Origin: Narthecium ossifragum | Taxonomy: Eukaryota > Streptophyta > Magnoliopsida > Dioscoreales > Nartheciaceae | Length of the DNA: 64,000 bases | Direction: 5' to 3' | NCBI GenBank assembly: GCA_963920575.1 | Contig: OY986969.1 | Span: 22,173,434 to 22,237,433 of the forward strand | Shown here: positions 40,789 to 52,321 of the stretch, piece after piece | Numbering within the stretch: position 1 is the first letter of the stretch | How the letters are laid out: every line of letters begins with the position of its first letter | Made by a program: the position numbers and the translations under genes | The notes under the pieces: model-generated | What the model saw: the letters and a program-made list of their open reading frames with translations, nothing else | Database searches by the model: none | What the model was told of the DNA's origin: nothing

Positions 40789-40939
40789 ACGAATGGCCGC
40801 GTCGGGCCTCTCCGCCACGGCGCCGGGATCATGAGAGAGCTGCCGGAGCTCCTCCTCAGAGATGAACAGCGGCATCTAAAATAGCAACGTTACCATTAGG
40901 GTTAGGGTTTGAAATCGACAAGAGGGCGGAGTTACCGAT

Positions 40940-41102
40940 CGTCCTCGGGAGAGGAGGGAAGAGAAGAGAGGGGATGGGGAGGCTGTGTTGGGATCTTGTT
41001 TATAACCATTTGGGGTAAACCTCGTCCTCAGGAGAGGAGGGAAGAGAAGAGAGGGATGGGGAGGCTGCGTTGGGATCTTGTTTATAACCATTTGGGGTAA
41101 AC
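40940..41102. repeat. 83-bp tandem duplication upstream of the NUA-like start
   Basis: CGTCCTCGGGAGAGGAGGGA at 40940 and CGTCCTCAGGAGAGGAGGGA at 41023 begin two nearly identical units ending TTTGGGGTAAAC. They lie 65-230 bases upstream of the ATG at 40875, in the presumed 5' UTR or core promoter. A GA repeat follows at about 41125-41141. Confidence 0.85.
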
Positions 41103-41407
41103 CACATCTCTCTCGTTCAAAGAGAGAAGGAGAGAGAGAGAGAGGTGTCACCCATGCTAGAGAGGTGGTCACCCATCCTGGAATTCTTAGTAAGCATGCT
41201 TAACTTTGAAGTTTTCTTATGGATCACTGCCATCTACCCTCCACGCGAACACCGACACCTAGATACCCCGGTCTCACATTAATATACCTGACGGTGGCGG
41301 TGATGGCTCCTGGATCGCCCAGGCTTAGCCGTCGACGACTGTGGGGTCCCATGTTGGCGCCGCTGCTGATCAAGGGAGAATGACCCCGCCGCGCTATGCA
41401 GATGGGT
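41103..41407. other. Flank of the NUA-like copy, no gene
   Basis: GA-rich at the left, then GC-rich sequence of unknown origin up to the LTR edge at 41408. Nothing recognisable. Confidence 0.35.
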
Positions 41408-44008
41408 TGTGAGGACCTGTACCTCCAACCCGGTCCGATCGTTTGGGTCGAGGGTCTGGTTTTATTGGCTTTGGGCTCGGTTGGCCTTGCTTCGTGATCC
41501 TCGTTGATTGTTGCGGCTCCGAGGGTAATTTGGTAAATTACTCTTGTAGAGTTGGTTCCACACACGCGTAGCACACACAGCCTTGTAATGATACTTGTGT
41601 TTGATTAAAGCCTTAGGAATGCCCCGGATCGCAGGATCTGGTGATCAAATGGTCAAGATCAGGTTCGGCTAATCGAACGGTCAGGATCTAGTTTGATCGA
41701 TCGGACTGTTAGGAGACAACTTAGTAAATAAGTATATAAAAACTTGTTTAAAACCACTAATACCTAGGGCACTGTAGTCGTTTCAAGTCGCGTGGAGAGA
41801 GAAAATAAGGGGCGGCGGCTCGACCGAGAGAGAAGAGAGAGGAAGGAGAAGAGAGGAGAGTACAGCGTCGGTGTTCAACGGCTGAGGAGAGGAACCAGCG
41901 GAGGTGCTCAACCGCGATCGGAGGAGTCTGAGGCGTGCGCCGGCGGTGCTTGCCGCCGGAGAAGAAGAAGAAGAAGAGGGAGAAGTGATCCAGAGGTAGG
42001 GCTCCTACCCTAATCTTTGATTAGGATCTTAGGAATGGAATTGGATGTTTGTGTGCGTGAGATGTTTGGATCTCTTCCCTGTTTCCATGCTCTGTTTTTC
42101 CGGCAATGCCTTTGATGCTGCGATTTGCTTGATTCCGGTTTGGTGCTTGCTCTATTTTCGGCATCCTTGTTTTCCCGTGGTTCCGGTGATGTTGTCCTGT
42201 TTTTCGGCGATGCCTAGTTTGCCGGCTTGGTTGTTTCCCGATGGTTCTTTCCTCTGTTTTTTTTAGCGATGCTTTGTTTGGAGCTTCGTATGATGTCCTA
42301 ATCCCGGCTTCTTTCCTCCATCTTTCCCCGACGATGTCAAGCCCTATTGCCGGCGACTCTTCCCTCTTACCTCCTGGTGATGTCAGGCTATGCTGCCTTT
42401 GATTTCCGGCGACCCTTTCCCTTTCTTCCCAGTGATGCTATGCCCAGCTGTGTCATTCCCTGTCCTCCCCATTGACACCCCCCTTGTTGCTGTCGTAGCC
42501 TTGCTAGGATTCCCTGGTGAGGATCAACGGGTGGGATGCTTGAGTTCTGTTAGTGATGTTTTTGTTATTGATTGTTCCCGTTGCGGCAGTTGATTAACCT
42601 AGCTTCTTGTTTCCAATAGCTATCGACTGTTTCGAAGTGCCGCTAAGTTGAGTCTTGCCATCGTGTATTATTCGTGATTGGTTTTGATCATTATCTCATT
42701 TGATTCATTTAGTTGATGGTCATTCAAATACTATATTCTGTTAATTGCTCTTCAATGATCATGTTGGTTGACTACCTTAAATATGTATCTTATATCATGT
42801 TTATATAATGTTCAAGCCTAGGGTCGGCGGTGTGTCCGTTTCTATTTCTTTGTATGGGAATGTTTATGTTGCGAGCCAGTGGTGCCTTGTGAAGTGATTA
42901 GCTGGGGTGTGCCCCATTGTACAATTTCTGGCTGACAGCGGTGCATGCCATCATAATGCCGAAACTTGGATTGAAACTTGATAAAACTGAAACAGCTTAG
43001 CTCTCTTTTATATCTTATATGTTAAATTGGACATGCTTGATAAGATGTCATGTAGAGACACCTAGGCCTAGTTGTTTGAATAGGCTCATGCATGATGATT
43101 GCATTAGAGGCATTCAGGCTAGGTGGTAGGCGATGGATTCGATCGTCGATCCGGGGTTCTCGGGTAGCCCGGATCTAGCCCTAGGACTGGGGTCTGGGTA
43201 GAAGGACTAGAGCGAGATTGTGTGTTTATGATCTTGTGTTGATTGAGGTTGTTATATAAATATGCCCATTTGAATTGTGGTATTGAGGTGTAGAGGTCGT
43301 GTCGTTCTCTGCGTCAATCGCTAGGGACAGTGGATGTTATCATGTTAAGGGTTGTAGAGGTGGGAGTGCACGGGAGATGCACTTGCCCCTTGTCCTTCCC
43401 TGATCTGTAGAGGGGCGCTTGGTGATGCGTGACCCTTGTCCAGACTTGTTCTTTGTTGCCTTAGGATTGGACAGAGACGACACAGTTGTAGTTTTCTTTT
43501 CCTTGAGAGTGCCGTAGAGTAAAACACTACTGGGCATTATTGCTCACCCTATCTGGGCTGTATCGGCGATGCAGGTTAATGCAGTTCCTTCTTTCAGGTG
43601 TTCTTCTAGAAGATGGCGCGATATTTCGAGGTGATCGAGGATTTGGAGCTTCAAGGAGTTCTTCTACCGTTAATTTACAGCTTTAATCAAGAATGTATAA
43701 ATTGACATATAATCTGATGTATTAGAGGGCAGAAATGTATGACTCTTTATCCAGTTGTATTTGAGAATTGTAATAATTAGTTATTTACCATTGTGCCATT
43801 GTATAAATTGAAATTGTAATATTATGAAATGTACATGTTTCTTATGTTATAATTATAAAGGATATTCTGTCGAATTTTTTTTACGAACTTGATGATTAAA
43901 TTATTTAAATTCATAGCAGTTATATATTTGTGCGCCAATTGATGATGTAAATAGGTTTAGGTGGCTCACGCCTCGATCTGGATGGGTTTTCTGGGTCGGG
44001 GCGTGGCA
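41408..44008 (+). mobile_element. 5' LTR of an old gypsy element (plus orientation, 2.6 kb)
   Basis: Begins TGTGAGGACCTG and ends GGGTCGGGGCGTGGCA. Start, end and internal boxes correspond, with divergence, to the minus-strand LTRs at 5717-8273 and 44499-46882: the TTTGGTAAATTAC segment at about 41530, a GATC-rich cluster with TTTGATCGATCGG at 41629-41710, and CTATCTGGGCTG followed by GCAGG at about 43550-43575. A matching but truncated LTR start at 49044 gives the 3' partner. No primer-binding site survives. Confidence 0.7.
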
Positions 44009-44498
44009 ATGTCGATGGTTCCCTCCATACATGCATAGGCTTCAGGAAGCTAGTCAGTGTTGCAGCGACGAGTACGTATCCGTTACAGTGCGTTGATGAC
44101 GTGTTAGCAGCGCAGAGATTCACTGACCACTTCAGAGTCCAACATTCGCCTCGACTACACCAGCTGAGAGTTCGGGATTGCGACATCCCGAAGGCAGCTT
44201 TCTGGACCATGCCATATCCTGATCACTTTGTAGTGGCATTCATTGACATCATCATGTCAAGTCATGCGTTGAGGAGGAGCATGAGCGATATTTGGGGTTC
44301 GCATCGCTGCTGTCGAGGGAGCATCGGCGTTATTTGGCTCCCAGCGTGAGGTTTTGACCTTCAGAGGTAGGATTCGGCGGACGGATTGTGTCAGCGGCAG
44401 GAAAATTAGTTGATCTAGCTGAGCCCGAGGCAGATATGCGACGGCAGAGGTCGAAAACGGTATTCGAGATTTAGCAGAGGCATCTCCATGACCACGGG
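44009..44498 (+). pseudogene. Decayed gypsy reverse-transcriptase fragment
   Basis: A degenerate frame at 44101-44250 encodes RLHQLRVRDCDIPKAAFWT, clearly derived from the YHQLRVRDCDIPKTAFRT segment of gypsy reverse transcriptase, then HFVVAFIDI in place of the EFVVMPFGLT block. Gag, protease and the catalytic DD box are not recognisable. It belongs to the element bounded by the LTRs at 41408 and 49044 and is interrupted at 44498 by the solo LTR. Confidence 0.65.
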
Positions 44499-46882
44499 TG
44501 TCGCGCCCCGACCCGCGAAAGCCCAACTAGGCCGGGCGACGCGAACCGGAACCTAACAAACGCGGAAGAAAAGCTGGCGAGGGTTCCCTCTAACCTATTG
44601 GTCTCCCTAACAGTTCACCAAAAGCATCCCAAAAAAGATACAATATAATAATGAAACCTCGAACCACAGATTAAAACTCAAGTGTTAATATACAAATCCT
44701 CGGAGAGGGGAAAATTCAAAGTACAACATTACTCCCGTAGGAGACTATCTAACATAAGGGTAAAAACGATAAACGATCACCACCTCTCAAAGTCCACCAG
44801 GCGCCACCGCACCGCTGACCAACTGCCCTGTAGGGGCCAAGGAAGAAGAACTGACGCCTGCACCTGCAAAACGCAGCCCGGGTAGGTGTGAGTACTAAGC
44901 TCAGTAGGGATCTACACTACGCCACACAGAAGGAAGAGGGAAACGCAACAGTGTCGCCCTCAAGCCAGACTCGAGTGAGCTACAATGGTCCCATTACCAT
45001 TCACTGGTGATCTCTAGGCATATCCAGCCATGGTCACCCCAACGGACTGGGCCCATCCTGGATACGCCTAGTGTCGCAGGGTGCCAGCTGTGGTCACCCA
45101 ACTCGCCATGGGCCCACACTGATCCCCTACTGGCAGGAAACGAACACTGCCCAAAGAATAAGACCCGCCACCGGTGGTATCCTCAACACCTGACTTGAGG
45201 CCGACACGACCTCTACAATCATCAAGCCACAAGTGTACCAGTCATCTAAGCCTATCATAAGATTCGACTGGACACCACAATTCAAACCGGGTCCAAACTA
45301 CCCAACCCCGGTCCTAGGGCTAAGTCCGAGCTTCCAGCCTCGGGACGGCGACCCAAAGATCACCCACGCCCTAACCAATGCAACTAATGCACAACAGAGG
45401 AATGCATGCTATGACATACACAGATAAGAAGCAAAGCATGCAACAGTATGTCAAGCATCATATAAGTCTACTGGATCGCTGCAGCGGTACCACCAACCGC
45501 TGCCAGCCGATCCGCAGCGGGTCCCGGCATTGCGACGGTACCACGACCATCAACCGCGAACCCCTGCAACGGGAAGCAACCCCGAAAACGATGATGAACA
45601 AACACAATATAATATTATATTCCGAAATATAATATTATATTCAAAAACACCCAAAGCCTCTACTTAGGGGCTAATTGATCCCGTAGATCCGACGTCCAAA
45701 CGACGTCGGATTCAAGATCCAACGTAGCCACCAGTAGGTGTATATACCAGGATCATCATATCCAAAAATCATAATCATCCAACGGTTGGATTAACGGGAA
45801 TCACTAATCAAAAGTCGCTGATCAAACCAACTTACCCATTTAATTGCTGCAACGCAGCCCTCCAGCAAACAATTCATAATAAATCGTAGAAAAATCCGAA
45901 AATTACTAAACAAGATGAAATGGAAAGCTAACAAATGGATCTACAACTCTTATGTTTATGAAAAGCCAAGATCATGTACTCGCCGGCCGGAAAACTCGCC
46001 GCAAGCCGGATGTTTCTCAAGAACAGCAGAAAACCAGAAATCCGAGACTAATCATGCATAAAACCTACTCAAATCTCAACTGATCAATCTGAAACTTAGA
46101 TCAGTAATTCTAACCTGTATAAGGAAACCAACAAGGCAAGGATCAACAAGATCCAACGGCTAGATCTCAAGAAAACCCAAAATGAACACAGTAGGTATAA
46201 CCCTACCTAGCTGAGCTTTCCTCGGCTGATTCCCCGCGATTTGATCACCAACAAGCTGCCAAACCACACCAGGAGCCTTCCTCTCGTTGTCACGGATCCA
46301 ACGAGCCAAAGAACACCCAATTTGGTGGTCGGAGGAGGGAGAACGGAGGAGAAGAAGCTTGGCTGCCGGAACAGGGGAAGAAGCAGAGCTTCGGGAGAGA
46401 AAGAAAGAAGGGAGAAGAAAGAGAGGAGAAGGAGGAAGAGGAGGGGAAGAAAGGAGGGGAAAGGGGGAGGGGATAGCCGGGAAAGAGGGGAAAAAGTGAG
46501 GGGAGGGGAGGGGAAGTCTTCCGTCTCTGACAGGGGAGAGCGACGGCCAACGGCGGCCGTCCTCGCGAAGCAGAAAACCAACCGACTTATGAAGGATCGA
46601 TCCTTCATGACGATTTCACAAGGCTTTCTGGCACGAAGAGGATCGATCCCTTAGCCAGAGAGGATCGATCCTTTGTGTGCTGAAAGCTAAACTTGGGCAG
46701 GAACTCAAGCCCAAGTCCGGATCTTTCGATCCCGGGTCCACCTAGCCATTCTAAACAAACACTAACACATACAAGGCCAGTGTGTGCACACACGGGTGTG
46801 AAACAAACCAACAAGGCGTAATTTACCAAATTGCCCTTGCGGTCTACAACGAGCCACAAGGGTAGAGGGACAGGTCCTCACA
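44499..46882 (-). mobile_element. Solo LTR (2.38 kb) with intact 5-bp target duplication
   Basis: Read on the minus strand it starts TGTGAGGACCTGTCCC (46882) and ends GGGGCGCGACA (44499). Perfect ACGGG repeats flank it (44494-44498 and 46883-46887). No primer-binding site or polypurine tract adjoins it, so it is a single LTR left by recombination between two. It is inserted in the older plus-strand gypsy element. It contains the shared box at 44850-44905, GATCGATCC palindromes at 46590-46675 and the TTTGGTAAATTACGCC segment near its start. Confidence 0.9.
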
Positions 46883-46887
46883 ACGGG

Positions 46888-49043
46888 ACCATTGACCAGG
46901 AGGCCAGATCTCCTTGCCTTAAAATCACTACGTCAGTGCCTTTAAGGGTGATAGCCATCAGTAGCTGGTAAAGAAGACAGAGCAGATTCAGTGGATTTGT
47001 CAGGTCATTAGAGACAGATAGTCAGTTGGATCGGGTTTCGAGAATCAGATTCCATATGACTTCCCCTTTGGTGTTTGCAGCATCCCAGCTCTCCCGACCA
47101 GAGTGATAGACCTAGTGCAGACATCCGGAGCTCATGGAGATCCGTGCTGCGATTGGTACCGAGCACGTAATTGAGGGCTGGACAGTGTCAGCAGACGACA
47201 GGGTGTGCTTCGGTAGCAGTGTTGCGAATCCAGTAGACCCATTACAACCCCTTCTAGTATCAGAGTAGGAGTGGGAGCACACCATGGCGGACGTCATCAC
47301 CAGATTGCAAGAGGCAGCTGGGAGGTATACGTCCCTTTGCCGGGGTTCGCCTACTTCAGCAATCATCAGTCTAGACTGATGCGGTGCCATTCGAGGTGTA
47401 GCACGGCAGTTCGCGCCGTTCTTCCGATTGCTCAACATGGGTTGTTGAAGCATCACCCACCATTCCAGACGTCATCAGACAGTCCTAAGAGAGATTAGCA
47501 CAGATCAAACAGAGACTCCTGACGGTGCAGAGCATACGAGAGAGCTACGCAGGTTAGAGGTGATGGCCTTAAGAGTTTTTTAGTTGGTGACAGTGTTCCT
47601 AAAGGTCCATCCGCATAGAGGATCAACCAAGTTTGGTAGAGCAAAGACCGGACGAGATGGAGGCCGAGGCAGCCCTACTCTGATAGTCTGCGCTAGTCAT
47701 GACGACATGGAGCGACGACAACATCGAGCCTACAGATATTCCTGACGGCATCAGTAGACAATTGATTGTGCCCCAGAGGCCGAGTAGCAGTTTCAGAGTT
47801 GCGCGAGGACATCATATGTGATGCTCACTTTTTCCTTGATGATGTTCATCCCAGAGGCATGAGGAAGTAACATGGGCTTCGTCGCCAGCATAAGCGGCAC
47901 AAGATGCAAAGTTCTTTCCTCTTTACCCCACTTGTTAGGAGGAGGAGGCAGAGTATCGACAAATAGCAGCCCCGTTGCAGTCCTTTCTAGTGTCAGAGTG
48001 GACATCATGGTACGACGAACTTCATCTCTGGGATACTGAGGAGTACAGATGCCGCAGAGCAGTTCACATGTCAGAAAGGTGATAAGATTTTGTGATACTT
48101 AAGCTTCCATCACTTCAGGCCATGATTCCATAATCACAGACATATTATAGCACAACATCTCGTGGCACAGATGGACAGACGGTCAGAGAAGACCATTCAG
48201 ATCTCTTGTGACGTGCTTGGAGCACATGTTATTGATGCGGATGTTAGGCGACGAGATCATACCCCAGGGTGGAATTCGCCTACTAAAGCAGTTGACAGCA
48301 CATCACTAGTGTTGCACCGTTTGAGGCAGAGTACGGCTTCTCACGGCTTTTTTCTACATGTTAGGCAGACCTTGCAGAGATTTCGTTCACTAATCCAAAT
48401 ACTGTCACCCAATTTTTTTGTTTAGAGAGTTGGCGCAAACCAGATTAAAAACTTCTTACAACTTCGAGTCGCCAGAAGAGTTATGCAGATCAGACAAAGA
48501 TTTCTGACGGCTCAGGGCTAACAGAAGAGTTGAACAACTTAGAGGCAATAACTGTTGGGGACACACGTTGGCGACAGGGTGTCCTTCTGGATGATACGAC
48601 GCAAAGATCCAGTCAGTTTTGGCAGCAGAGTTGCCGAGGAGACGTCATTCAGTTTCGCCTCGCTTCTTCAGATGCGATGATTCGAGCTTGGGCCAAATAC
48701 ATTGCACAAGAGGGCAGTCAGTTCAGATGATTGGCAAGAGAGACCAGTCTCGAGAGACATGACGGTTTTGTCAGAGTTAGCCCTTTGAGGTGCAGAGGTA
48801 TTGTAGGGGTAACTTGGGAGCGCTGGAGGCGCATGTGCAGTTTGTCCCAAGTGGTTCTCATCCCGAGGTGTTTCTTTGTTTTATGTGGCCATTGCGGGCG
48901 TTGGTGCCCAGTGCCTTGTGTGGTTGCTCGGGTGCGAGCTTGCTAACCCTTCTTGTCTTCTGCATGTGTGCTTTGTTTTTGTTATTGTTTTTGGCCCCAC
49001 CCTTACCAAATTTCGGGACGAAATTCCTTTAAGGGTGATAGGT
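46888..49043 (+). pseudogene. Decayed 3' internal region of the old gypsy element
   Basis: No intact frame over more than about 70 codons, and domains are not recognisable. The right end CGGGACGAAATTCCTTTAAG then GGTGATA is the standard 3' internal end and polypurine tract of Del/Tekay-type elements, directly before the LTR start at 49044. This is the continuation of 44009-44498 across the solo LTR. Confidence 0.6.
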
Positions 49044-49155
49044 TGTGAGAACCCGTTCCTCCAATCTGGTCCGACCGCGTTAGGTCGAAGGTCTGGTTTG
49101 ATTGGTTTGGATCGGTTTGCCTTAGTCTGCGATCCCAAGATCTTTGCCGAGGTAG
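49044..49155 (+). mobile_element. Truncated 3' LTR of the old gypsy element
   Basis: TGTGAGAACCCGTTCCTCCA followed by a GGTCCGA and GGTCGAAGGTCTGGTTT series aligns with the LTR start at 41408. Similarity stops near 49155, leaving about 110 bases. Confidence 0.65.
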
Positions 49156-49329
49156 ACAAACACTGCTCATTTCCCCACCACACCGTTTGCTTAAGCTTTG
49201 CTTTGAGCTGTTTTGCATGTATATCGACCTTAATTTGATTTTGCTATTGGAGATTGATCTAGAGGAGGTGGCTCAGAACTTTTCAAATGTGGATATCACA
49301 TGGTGCATTCTTCATGGACTATACGACAA

Positions 49330-49414
49330 GGGTCGTTCTATTTACACCGCTCTAATTACTAAGGACACCGCCCATTTTTTTATTTCCTAAACCACCATTG
49401 TCTTCAACCTCCCT

Positions 49415-49469
<55 letters not shown>

Positions 49470-49673
49470 CTGGCCTTGCCCGTCGCCGGCCTACAACCCC
49501 GACGTCGCCCTCACCGGCTTGCTCTCTGTCGCCGAACACCATGCCCGAAGCCACCGCCCTCTCTCCTCTCTCTCGCCGATCTCCCTTGTGGATCTCTCCG
49601 GGCGGCCAAATTTAGTCTGCCTGCAACCTCCCGAAGCCCTCACCTCTTTCCCCCTCTCTTTCTCCCTCTATCT

Positions 49674-49713
<40 letters not shown>

Positions 49714-50321
49714 GTCGGAGCAGTTCGGTTTTTAAAAACCGAACTCCTGTATTTTTTTTCAGTTTTTAAAAACCGAATCTTTTAGTTTTTAATAACGAAG
49801 GCAGTGTTCGGCTTTAAAAAATCAAACTTTTGGTTTCTGTTCGGATATAAAAAGTAGAACATGTAATTAATGTTCGGTTTTTAAAAGTCGACTTAGTATT
49901 CGGGTTGTAAAAATCGAAAGTGTGCTTAATGTTTGGTTTTTAAAAATCGAACTTGTACTTAATGTTCGGTTTTTAGAAACCGAGCGTTTGCTTAATGTTC
50001 GGTTTTTAAAAGTCAAACAATGAGCAGTCGAAGACGGCGGCTTGATTCTTGAAGGGGCGACGACGGAGAGAGTGGGGGGAGAGAAAGAGAGAGAGAGAGA
50101 TGCCCTCAGGGTTGCAGGTTGGCGACGGGCAAGGTCGGTGTTGGGGGGAGATCGGGAAGAGAGGAGGTTGAAGATGTCCGGCGTCGAGAAGGTCGACGGT
50201 GGGGTGGAGAGCGTGAGAGAGGGAGATCTGGAGAGAGGGAGGTAGGGGATGAGGGTAGTTTAGAGAAAACAAAAAAATCGCGGTGTCGTTAGACATTTCG
50301 GCGGTGTAGATAGAGCCACCC
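49330..50321. mobile_element. Non-autonomous MULE, 992 bp, 9-bp target duplication
   Basis: Perfect 9-bp direct repeats ATACGACAA flank it (49321-49329, 50322-50330). The ends are inverted: GGGTCGTTCTATTTACACCG left, GGGTGGCTCTATCTACACCG from the right. The inverted similarity extends far inward: CCTTGCCCGTCGCC occurs at about 49475 on + and about 50131 on -. The centre (49728-50018) has a series of CGGTTTTTAAAAACCGA-like palindromes. CT runs at 49421-49466 and 49679-49711 are part of the arms. No transposase. Confidence 0.9.
49421..49466. repeat. (CT)n microsatellite
   Basis: Pure CT dinucleotide run in the left arm of the MULE. Confidence 0.9.
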
Positions 50322-50420
50322 ATACGACAAACTAGTTCGTAAACTTTGGCACTACAGAGTACAGACCTCATCAAATGTTTCGCCTGCATTTTTTATTATT
50401 TTATGTTGGCCACTCTTTCC

Positions 50421-52321
50421 TGCTTCTTGATATTCAAACTCTTATTGCTACGTTATGTGCTTTTGTCTTTATGAGCTTCTTGTTGTCCTAAAGGATTAAA
50501 TTATTGCACAAAAGCATAAAAAGCTATCTCGTATAGCATCAATAGAACTGGTCGTGTTACCTATTTTGTAATGGACTAGAATCTAGATCATTGACCTTCA
50601 AAAGCTGTTCAGGCCCGAACCTGAATAGCTCCGTGGAGTTGATTCCAAGTTTAACGAGGATTTTTTGGTTGAAGAAACTATGTTGTCCATGAGGTTGAAG
50701 TGCATGTATAATTTTTAAGGGGTTTTTTCCTTCCTTTATGCCTCTTTCTTATGGAATATGTTGTAGAAATTATAAGGGAAAAACTATATCGCCCGTGGAA
50801 CACAATTAATCCTTTTGGCCATTGTCAATTGGAAAAACACTTAAAATCTTGTCTCCTTCCCCTGTATGTTCACTTCTAAAAAGCATAGTTTCCAAAATAT
50901 TGGCATCCACATGCTTGCAAATTATGCGGCTTCTCTTTTCTCTCATCCCATTCTATATCTCACTATCAAGAGTAAGAACCCAAGGGTAGAGGTTATCATT
51001 TTGTTTGAGGAGTTGTTGCCTAATATCCATGTTAGAGCCATCATATTATTTTGTAGCATTGGTTCATTATTTTTTTGATACATGAAATTAAATATTATGG
51101 GCATAGAAAATAGAGGAAATTCAACAGTCGGGCTCTCACTTCAGCTTTTGATCCTTCAACCAATTTTCATGCCAACCATGAGAAAATCTGCAAGAAAAGT
51201 ACACCATTGGTGAAAGAGGTTAAACTTTGTTAACCTTTTGCCAAAGATCAAAGCTTTAGGTGTGCCAGATTTCAACAATTGTTTATAGAGAAAATGAAAT
51301 GGTTCTTACAGAAGAAAAAAGTAATATTATTTCACCCCATAAGAAAAATCTTGTTTATGAAACTATCAATTCATATTTGTCGAAATAGCAAAGTCATATG
51401 TTCCAAATGAAAAGGATAAAGCATTAGAGGTTTGATGGAATTAGCAGCCAAAGTCAATGCCAATTGCTTCAATAGTGCAACAGGTTTTTTGTTCTTTTGC
51501 TTGAAAAGACTCAGTGCACCTGCAGCATGCACAAAAAAAGCAATAAGTTTGGAGAAATAATCTAATGTCGAGCTGCAAAAATACATAGATGAGACAATTC
51601 TCATGTTGTAACCTGCAATTTGAAAGAATGTGCAAATAGTATTGAAGTACAAAAAAAGCAAGACTATCATTAAACAGTTAATTAGACAAAGCAATTGATG
51701 GACTGGACTCTAAAGCAAGAACTGTCGACAAAGATTTACAAGTAGCGCTAGCATTCTGATGCCTTCATTTCTTTTTTTAAGAAGTTCAAAAGTCTTCGTT
51801 TCATTTAATTATTGACACCAGTTGCATTAGAAAATTAGTTTCATAGCCTCAACAAAGAAAGGAAGTTGTGAAAGTTTTTGGAACCATCCGACAGACTAAG
51901 CTGTAACAGTTTTAAAGAGAAGATAACCACATATTACTCAAGCTGTATGACAAGGTTCGACATGACTTTAAACATTATGTGGGCAGAATGATGAACCTAC
52001 ACAGTTTTTAGGTATTTTTCTGGTAGCATCATGCCGTATTTATGAATTCGAAGATCTCATTTTTGGATGTTCTGCATATCAGAATGATATCAATATGTTA
52101 ATGAATAAACGGAGAGAATGACAAGGGAAAATATATCAGCATAACGACTTACATGCTAATCCATACTTGCAAGCAAAATCAACTTCACGAATCAGCACAA
52201 GAAGAAGCAAATAACTTGTCTTTTTCTTCGAGAATGCAAATTCAAGTTAATTACCTGATGAATTCACTTTCAGCTTTGATGATAAATATGTTTTTATTGC
52301 GCGAGTTCCGGATTTATCCTC
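50421..52321. other. Intergenic, no gene recognised
   Basis: AT-rich. Several short frames exist on both strands (for example 51371-51694 minus) but none shows a recognisable domain or good splice context. The right end should include the CRM gene's 3' UTR. Confidence 0.35.

Larger units (their letters stand above)
29560..40875 (-). pseudogene. NUA: Nuclear-pore anchor (NUA/TPR) copy, internally deleted, probably pseudogene
   Basis: NUA is the plant TPR homologue, a coiled-coil nuclear-basket protein of about 2,000 residues. The N-terminus (exon 1, 40547-40875: MPLFISEEELRQLSHD; exon 2, 40119-40262: KSKRQLLELLKQKDAEISEK) is followed directly by exons matching only the second half: 37566-37658, 35097-35140, 34683-34796 (SRATILKDNKFNSLQLQ), 34464-34532, 34123-34272, 33971-34041, 32569-32724, 32416-32469, 32216-32303 (MKEKEELSKENKSLLKQL), 32056-32138, 31091-31153, 29757-29946 and about 29560-29682. 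Exons for roughly 1,000 central residues are absent. A 23-bp duplication breaks exon 1, and phases disagree at several junctions (37566/35140, 33971/32724, 31091/29946). The C-terminal end runs into the inverted SMI1-like repeat. An expressed short coiled-coil protein from the in-phase blocks is possible but unproven. Confidence 0.75.
49156..50420 (+). other. Unidentified exon-like frame split by the MULE
   Basis: The frame 49187-49329 (IDLEEVAQNFSNVDITWCIL then HGLYDK) continues, when the MULE and one 9-base target copy are ignored, as LVRKLWHYRVQTSSNVSPAF beyond 50330 before a stop near 50420. This looks like an exon or exon remnant of an unknown gene. I do not recognise it. Confidence 0.35.

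Noticed and set aside
49728..50018. Regularly spaced palindromes as a CRISPR-like array
   Set aside because: Units are imperfect, spacers are not unique protospacer-like sequences, and the host is a plant; it is the core of a MULE.
51371..51694. Minus-strand frame as an extra 3' exon of the CRM gene
   Set aside because: The CRM protein already ends at a family-typical position (stop at 52322); the frame has no matching phase or domain.
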